Shown here one piece after another: positions 57,428-64,000 of a stretch of 64,000 nucleotides of DNA. The stretch is taken from positions 620,001 through 684,000 of the forward strand of contig JAXBDG010000008.1 of NCBI GenBank assembly GCA_036320915.1, written 5' to 3'. The notes under the pieces were generated by a model. It was given only the letters and a program-made list of their open reading frames with translations, made no database searches and was not told the DNA's origin. Numbering within the stretch: the stretch's first letter is position 1; every line of letters begins with the position of its first letter. A program made the translations under genes and the position numbers. The stretch comes from Linnemannia elongata. Its lineage: Eukaryota; Mortierellomycota; Mortierellomycetes; Mortierellales; Mortierellaceae.

Positions 57428-60400
57428 CTGTTGGCCCGTGAGAATGCCAGCTAGGGGGTTTTTTTTTATTGTGGCTATGCTGTGTTGTCAGTCCACGATT
57501 TTGGTAGATGCTTCTTCAGTTGAAGCTTTGACCTTGTCAGGTGGTCCGGGAGTCTCAAGTAAATAGGAAGAGTATCGAACCGCATAGCTATAATCACTCT
57601 CCTTTTCCCTCACGTTTCATCATTTTACTATACATACTAACACTTACAGGGTAAATGGATACCATTGCTTCTCCCTCTATCTCGGATTGTTTGCTCAACA
57701 TGCCTGAAGGATGGAGCAATGGTAAGCGAGCAGACAACCAGGAAAACACCCTCGTTTACTTCAACCTCATACATAGCCTTTTGGATTGAGGGCAAAAAAA
57801 AAATTAGAAGCCAGCCAGACATTCATCTGATCTGTGAGCCTTTCTCCCATCCCATCCACCCATTCTCTTCCCCAATTTGGCTCGGCATGTGGGACATTCT
57901 TTTTCTTTTTCGGCCGACTACAATGCTCGAGCACAAAAGTCGACAGGACCCGGTCTGGCGGAAGAGAGAGACATAGAGAGAGAGTACCCTCTTGATTTCT
58001 GCATCCAGATCGATTGGCAAATCATTCGAGAATAGTACACAAAAAAGTGGAGAGAAGAGAGAAGGGAGAGAGAGAGAGAGGTACTTGGGGATGTATACAT
58101 ACGATCGATGTTTTAATATTAGCAGTTGTAACGTATAGAGAGAACAAAAACGGGCAAGTTGTAAGAGTCCAGTCGATTTTCTCCAATACCCAGCTCGTTT
58201 ACGCCACTAGTGGTTTCTCGAGAAAGAGGTTTACTGGGTGAGATTTTTTGCTTGACGAGAAGGTGGAGTTCGGACACTGACGGTTGATGGGACACATTAT
58301 TCGCTGCCATTTTTCTACTCTGAGAGGATGGGACGGACGGAGACGGAGAAAAAAGAAACGAGTGAATGATGCGGTGCACGTGGCAAGAAAGATATCTACA
58401 AGGAGCCTCCTCTCCTGCTACCCTTGTCCCCTTTGCCCTGAGTGTCCGTTTTCGTTCGCGGTGGAGCTGATATTCTCTCTCTTCCTCCCTCTCACAAGAA
58501 GAAGAACAAAAAGAAAAAAAAATAGCAAAGGCAAAATAGACTGCTGAAAGTGCTTACAAAATGGAGGAAGAGGGGAGAGGATGACACCGATGGAGATGTG
58601 AAATTAAGGTCCAATGGTTGAAGCAAGTGTTGAGCACGTCAGGTCCGGTTGGATTTTTGTCATTCAATTGGCGTTAGCACTCTTTTATTCACTCGCACTC
58701 AGCTTTTCTTAAGGAACACAAGTCCTTGTCGAGCGCTGACAACCATTTCTTGATGTCGAGGTGTCAAGGAAGGCATCGAAAGAGGAAGAACAAGGCAATG
58801 AGGATTGTTCCCACCTCTGCACTCTTCACATACAAATGGTACTGTATCAAAGTTTTGGCCCTTTGCAGATGAGCCAATTTAAAAGACTCGTACACATCTT
58901 CCAGCAAGCAATAATGTAGGCACAAGAACAAGCATTAGAGGGAAAAGAGAGAGCGAGGAAGAACAGACTGGATAAGTTGTGGATTGGACGAACACAAACA
59001 AAACAAAGAGATCGATCCACTCAGCAAGCACAACACAACACAACTTGCCTCCCTTTCCTGGAATTCCAAGAAGGCAAAGGAGTCCGATATATTGTCCAAC
59101 CACTCATGACCCCCTGCCCTCTCAATAATTCTATTTTTTTTGGTCGTTTCTCGGTACACGGATTTTGTGCGGAGAAGAATAGAATTGGGTATAGTCCAAG
59201 TGGTCCAATTTTCTTTTTAGCCCTCTCTCGGCTCTCTCTTTCAACCTATTCCGTTTGTCGTGCTCTCTCCACTCTCTCTCTTTCTCGTCTCCCATTAGCC
59301 CTAAAGGTGTTCCTTCTGAATGTTCCATCGAATTTACACTCAAACACCATCGCCAACAACAATAACAAAGAAAAAACAAATGGGCTGGTCCAAAAATAAA
59401 AAGGGAAGCAAGCACCTGCTGAACAAGGAGAGCCAACATGTCCATTCTAGATACAAATGATGTGGTCCACTCTCCCAAAAGCGGAAGTCGAAGACCCGGT
59501 GGGCAGACCAATCCTACTACTCTTGTACTCTCCTTTCACTCATGCACTATAGGCTAATGACCCTTTTTACCACTTTAGCACACTCTCCCTCTCTCTCCTC
59601 CCACCCCCGTTTGTCTAGAATATCCCTGGTAAGAAAAGAAAACGAAACCTATCTGCAACGGCGCCTTTTATTTTGTCTGTGTGTGAGACGTTCAACTTGG
59701 ACCTATCTCTCGTCTTTCCCAAACGTTCATGTGCGTTATTTTTTCTTGTCTCTTGCTTTTCGCCCGCATCTTAATTACCTCGCCTCATTCTGTGCTTTGC
59801 TCTGCCTCACTTACCCCCTAGCCCAATTGGACTATCGGTTCTTTACAACTTTGTAATGGAGAGACCTTTTGACTGTGAACGACCTATAGCCGAATGAAAG
59901 AGGATAGACTTCCGCAGAAAAGGTTGGTCTCCCCTTTCTCTTCCACCCCGATTGAGATTACCTAGAAGGACTTTGGTGATACCTTAGAAAAAAAACAAAT
60001 GACAGCACCATCCTTTTACTGCTTTGCCTTTTTTCTTTCTTTTTTTTTTTCTTATTCCTGGCGCTGTTGCATCGTCCAGACGAACATTTCTACATTCAAT
60101 TCCGCTTACTGTTTCTTTTCATCTGTTTCCCCCCTGCTTTTCTACAATAACTATCGACAGAGAGAGAGAGAGATAGAGAGAGATAGATAGAGAGAGAAAT
60201 GAGGAAAGCAGGGTATGTTGGACGTGTCAGCGCTCCTATGATAAGTTTTTTTTGTTCTTTCTTTCTGTTGCTTACTCCATTTCTCTTTTCTCGGTATGTT
60301 TAAGTTCTCCTTGCGAACATTCCGTCCATCATTTTCCCACAATAAAATGAGATTCAATAAAAACAGTGGAGCACAACAGAGTTGACTACGAATGAAGAAG

Positions 60401-61512
60401 AATTTTTATTTGTTCCCACCACTACGTTCTCCTTTACTCTCGCCATTACTTTGAGAGGAGGAAGGATAGAGTTGGCTGAACATTGGACCATGGTTACAGA
60501 AATGAAGGCTGTTGGATTGGATTGTTGGATAGTGTAATAGTTAGTTTTTAACCCTCTTCAACAAGGAAAAAAAAAAAAAGTCTGCATGCCTGTTCGAGAG
60601 CACAGACAGGCGACGTGAAGACAGACCCACTTCGGTGAACTCTTCCGTGATTTCTATTTCATGACTATTGGGTACATGTGCTGAGTGAAAGGACAGTGGT
60701 GGCAAAAGGCAAGAGAGGGAGTGTGAACGTATCCACTGAAGAGATATTCCAGGTAAGCAATAGATTCGAATAACGACAGACATGAGAACCTTTTTTTTTT
60801 GAGGGTTGAGAAGTCCCCCTCCGAATTAACCAACAATAAGCATGAACTACAACAAGCAAACAGGTGAAGGCCGCCTTCCTCCCCTTATTCCTTGGTGCAG
60901 TCAATCGGGCGTCGGGATGGACCTTGTTCCTTTTGGTTGTTTGTTTGTCCCAACCCCAGTTGTTGTAAATAAGCAAATAAGCGCTGTCTAATAGAGCTTT
61001 TAGTTTATCAGTGATAAAGCTGACACAAATAACAGATCAAAGAAATGTTTGCTACTGTAATATTTGATCAGGGAATGGGTTCTTAAGTGATAGTGGTGAT
61101 GATGATAATGATGATGATAATGATGATGATGATTCGTAGTTTCAGAACAAAAAGGAAGCGTCTTGAGTCGAAGGAAATGAAAAGCGGAGAAAAGTATTTC
61201 TCTCGTGGAAGAAGGGAAGAGACCTGATTGATAAAGAACAATAAGAAGGGCGAAGGAGCGAGTGACAGAAGGGAAGAGAACATCCCAAAAAAAGAAGAGA
61301 GGAGCACAGGCTGACACCCAAAAGCAGGAACAACTTTGCACCTGTGCCATCCTTCCTTACATGCTGTGGGCGGAGGGCAGAGGGGGAGTTTGTTGTCCAT
61401 GAGCCAAATGCCAGATGGTGGGCGTGGAAGGGGGGGTCGTGTGCCCTCCTTGTCCTTCTTGGCATTCTTTTTCAATATAAAGATTAGAGTAGAGAAAAAG
61501 CCCAATCACTGC

Positions 61513-61514
<2 letters not shown>
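57428..61514. other. Gene-poor stretch with simple-sequence repeats
   Basis: About 4 kb without a supported gene. Frames on both strands are short, overlapping and pyrimidine- or purine-biased. GAGA-type repeats occur near 57965-58080 and 60158-60198, and an ATGATA/ATGATG run at 61092-61133. Confidence 0.5.
61092..61133 (+). repeat. GAT/ATGATA microsatellite
   Basis: Imperfect GATGAT and GATAAT units over about 42 bp. Confidence 0.85.

Positions 61515-61515
<1 letters not shown>

Positions 61516-61556
<41 letters not shown>
61516..61556 (+). repeat. (GA)n microsatellite
   Basis: About 20 uninterrupted GA units. Confidence 0.95.
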
Positions 61557-61557
<1 letters not shown>

Positions 61558-61639
61558 CAAGCAAGGTTGGGTCTGGATTCAACAAACTCTTTGTTTTCAA
61601 AATAAACTATTTTGAAGCAAGAGTACTGAGGTGCTAATC

Positions 61640-62342
61640 TAGTCTTTCGCTCTCTTCCCTTCCCTTCCCTTCCCTCCCCCCCCCTCTCCCTCGATAAACC
61701 CTCGGTAAAGGAGGAAAGAGAAATTATTCCAACCTCGGTAAAAACTTGTTCGTGGCCCATCGTCGCCTTGCGTGCTCACTGTTTTAACCAAACGGTGATA
61801 GGAGAGGGGTTAAAAAGGATTATTATTGTTGAACAAACCCTCTTCTCTCTTCTCTCTTTCTTACTTTCGTACTTTCTTACTTTCTTTGTTACTAATATCT
61901 TTCCTTCTCCTTTCCTCCTTTCCTACTTTCCTACTTTCCTCCTTTTCTACTCCTCTCTGTTTCTCCTTCCACAACCGATTTTTGTTTTTTTTATCTGATC
62001 CTTCATCCTTTTCCAACAGCCATTTCCTTCCTCTTCTCCTTCTTGCTTGCTTCCTTCCTTCTTTCCTTCCCTCTTGACTCTTCGTCTTCTCCCTTGCTCT
62101 TCACCTCCACTCACTCATTCACTCATTCATTCTCATTCGCTCTTTCTCATTCATACCCTCTTTCCTTTCTCATCTCACCCCTTTTATATACACTCCATTC
62201 CTCTCTTCAATCTGTTCTAACTGTACTCTCCCCCTCTGTCCAACTGTCCATATTATCCCAATTTGTCTTTTCATCCGCTTCTACCCCTCACCCACCCACC
62301 CTTGCACAACACTCTCCCTCTCATACATAAGTCATCCTCACA
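61640..62342 (+). promoter_or_regulatory. Pyrimidine-rich upstream/leader region of the bHLH gene
   Basis: Strongly C/T-biased on the + strand with many CTTTC, TTCC and CACTCATTC units up to the ATG at 62343. CT-rich tracts are common before transcription starts in filamentous fungi; the exact start site is not visible. Confidence 0.5.
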
Positions 62343-64000
62343 ATGGCCAACCAGAGCATGATGGTCCCTCCAAATAACGCACCGTGGCCCGGTCTACAGG
62401 CGTCGACTCACACTCAACCACCAACTTCGCCACCAACCTACACCCATACCCATCCTCACCATGCCCACTCCCCATCATATCCCCCACCTTCTCCTTACTA
62501 CCACCATCCTCCACCACCGCCACACCACCCTCATCACGGCCCTCCTCCTCCACCCCCACATCATTACCCATACCACCCTTACGGTGCACCCTATCCTCCT
62601 CCATACCCTGCACACTCCTCGTCACACCCTGCCTACCATCATCCTCCACCTCACCCCTCTGGCCACCACCCAGCGCCACCGCCTGGCTCCCACGACCCTT
62701 CCGCACCACCTTCTTCAACGTCAGCAGCAGTAGAAACGTTATCTGGGTCGATCTCGTCTTCGTCTGGGTCAGCAAAGGTCATCAAGGCAAAACCAGCTAC
62801 CACCAGCAGTAATAGCAGCAGCAAGGCCAAGACCGGAAAGGCAGGCGGCGAGTCATCTGACAGCACAAACGCCTCCTCTTCAGCAACAGGAGGTACCTCG
62901 GTCCCCAAGACATTTCGATTCGAAGGAAGCATCTCGTCCGAGACCTACAAGACCACAAAGTCGTTCGATCTTGCTGGGGTCAATATCCTCAACCGCAAGC
63001 CCTTGGATGCTCGCACTGCCCTTGACAAGCTGCAGCGCCGGAGAGAGACCCATAACCGCGTTGAAAGAAAGCGTCGAGATTGTATCAACCAGGTAATGAA
63101 AAGGAACATGGTTTATCAGCAAAAACCTTCTTGTTACTTTTTCTTTTGACAATTACATTTGCATGTTCCCCCGACGTACCTTTCTTTTTTCCGCCTCCCC
63201 CTCATCCTTGTCGGCTTGACTAGCCTCTCCTGCAACTTGCACCCTGCATTTACTCACGTACCGTTCGTTGTTCCTTCGAAGGATGCCTTTTCTAACCCTC
63301 GTCTGCAATTAAACTTTTCTTTTCATAGTTGATTGACGACCTCACAAAGCTGCTCCCTCCCAAGCATCTCGAGGAGGCCAGCTCGAAGTGCCATCGGGTC
63401 AATGTCCTTCGCGGTGCAGTGGCCCACATCAAGTTCTTGAGCGAGTCCAACTCTGGCCTGGCAAAGACCCTTGATGCGGCCAAGAGCGAAGGCTTCAAGG
63501 TCCCCGAGGTCATTGAGGCTATCCCCTCTGCCACAGCCTCATCTGAAAAAGTCAACAGCAGCAGCGTGGAGACTGCGGATCAAGGCATGTCAATGGATGT
63601 CGACATGGAAGACAATGCTGAGGCAAACTCTGTTAAGCAAGAGGATGCCGACGACGACATGAAGGAAGCCAGCAGCAACAACACTCCTTCCCGAACATCC
63701 TCACCCGCCGTGTCATCCTCGTCTAAGCAATCCTCCTCAGCCTCTCCTCGATTGACGCCCTCCAAGGTCCTGGGACACCCGCAGCTCGTTGTTACCAACG
63801 CCCCAAGTCCAAAGACCGAGCGCTCATCCTCCAGAGAAGCACTTGTGCCGCCACCCATCTCCATCAGCGCTGCCTCCGTTGACCCTTATAGTCTCGAGTC
63901 CCATCCCACTACCGTCACCTCGATCAGCGAAAGCACTACGCCTGTCAGCCCCGCCTTCCCTGCTTCGCCCAAGAGTAACCCATCAACTGCTTCCTCCTCT
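62343..64000 (+). CDS. bHLH transcription factor (partial at right edge)
   Basis: Exon 1 62343-63092, exon 2 from 63329 to beyond the window end. Residues about 20-130 are extremely His/Pro/Tyr-rich, followed by Ser-rich linkers. The bHLH region spans the intron: basic region RRRETHNRVERKRRDCINQ, then helix-loop LIDDLTKLLPPKHLEE and second helix RVNVLRGAVAHIKFL. The H-x3-E-x3-R pattern in the basic region (H-N-R-V-E-R-K-R-R) predicts binding to CACGTG-type E-boxes, as in USF and Cbf1-like factors. The C-terminal region is Ser/Thr/Pro-rich with acidic patches and SP sites. No leucine zipper is evident in the visible part. Target genes are unknown. Confidence 0.9.

Noticed and set aside
61640..62330. 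Several Ser/Leu/Phe-rich open frames before the bHLH gene
   Set aside because: Direct consequence of the CT-rich leader and upstream tract in several frames.

Overview
The window is nuclear DNA of an early-diverging filamentous fungus. A Mucoromycota/Mortierellomycotina-type genome is my inference. The supports are compact genes with many 80-130 nt GT-AG introns, a complete fungal-size cytoplasmic dynein heavy chain, fungal profilin, Pmp3, Sds3 and Las1, LINE remnants of the kind I associate with glomeromycete/mortierellomycete genomes, and an Integrator-type INTS11 endonuclease, which as far as I know most Dikarya lack. All exon structures were joined by hand. For each complete gene the spliced length is an exact multiple of three, which checks the junctions.

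Left end (1-7.8 kb): the 3' part of an asparagine synthetase gene (+) carrying a 13-bp tandem duplication that breaks its last exon; a gene-free stretch with an isolated 3' fragment of a divergent large-subunit rRNA gene (-); then four intronless genes (two divergent pairs) for one family of 59-62 aa microproteins of unknown function, all with TATA boxes. These microproteins are the best candidate for something undescribed.

7.8-20 kb: Las1 pre-rRNA processing nuclease (-), profilin (-), Tad2/ADAT2 tRNA adenosine deaminase (-), Pmp3 proteolipid (+), a TTC9/FKBP-like TPR protein (+) and an Sds3-type histone deacetylase complex subunit (+).

20-50 kb: cytoplasmic dynein heavy chain (-, 14 exons, 4,377 aa) lies head to head with Vps15 (+, 24 exons, 1,607 aa), the regulatory kinase of the class III PI3-kinase complex. 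INTS11 (-, 669 aa) then lies head to head with a CM1-domain coiled-coil protein (+, 12 exons, 1,087 aa) expected to tether gamma-tubulin complexes. Microtubule nucleation and minus-end transport genes are therefore close neighbours, each sharing a short intergenic region with an unrelated housekeeping gene.

50-62.3 kb is gene-poor: a tRNA-Thr(AGU) gene, a tRNA-Ser(CGA) gene, two truncated tRNA-like pieces, long homopolymer tracts and a head-to-tail set of 5'-truncated LINE 3' ends inserted next to poly(A) tracts. The window ends inside a bHLH transcription factor gene (+) with a His/Pro-rich N-terminus and a long pyrimidine-rich leader.
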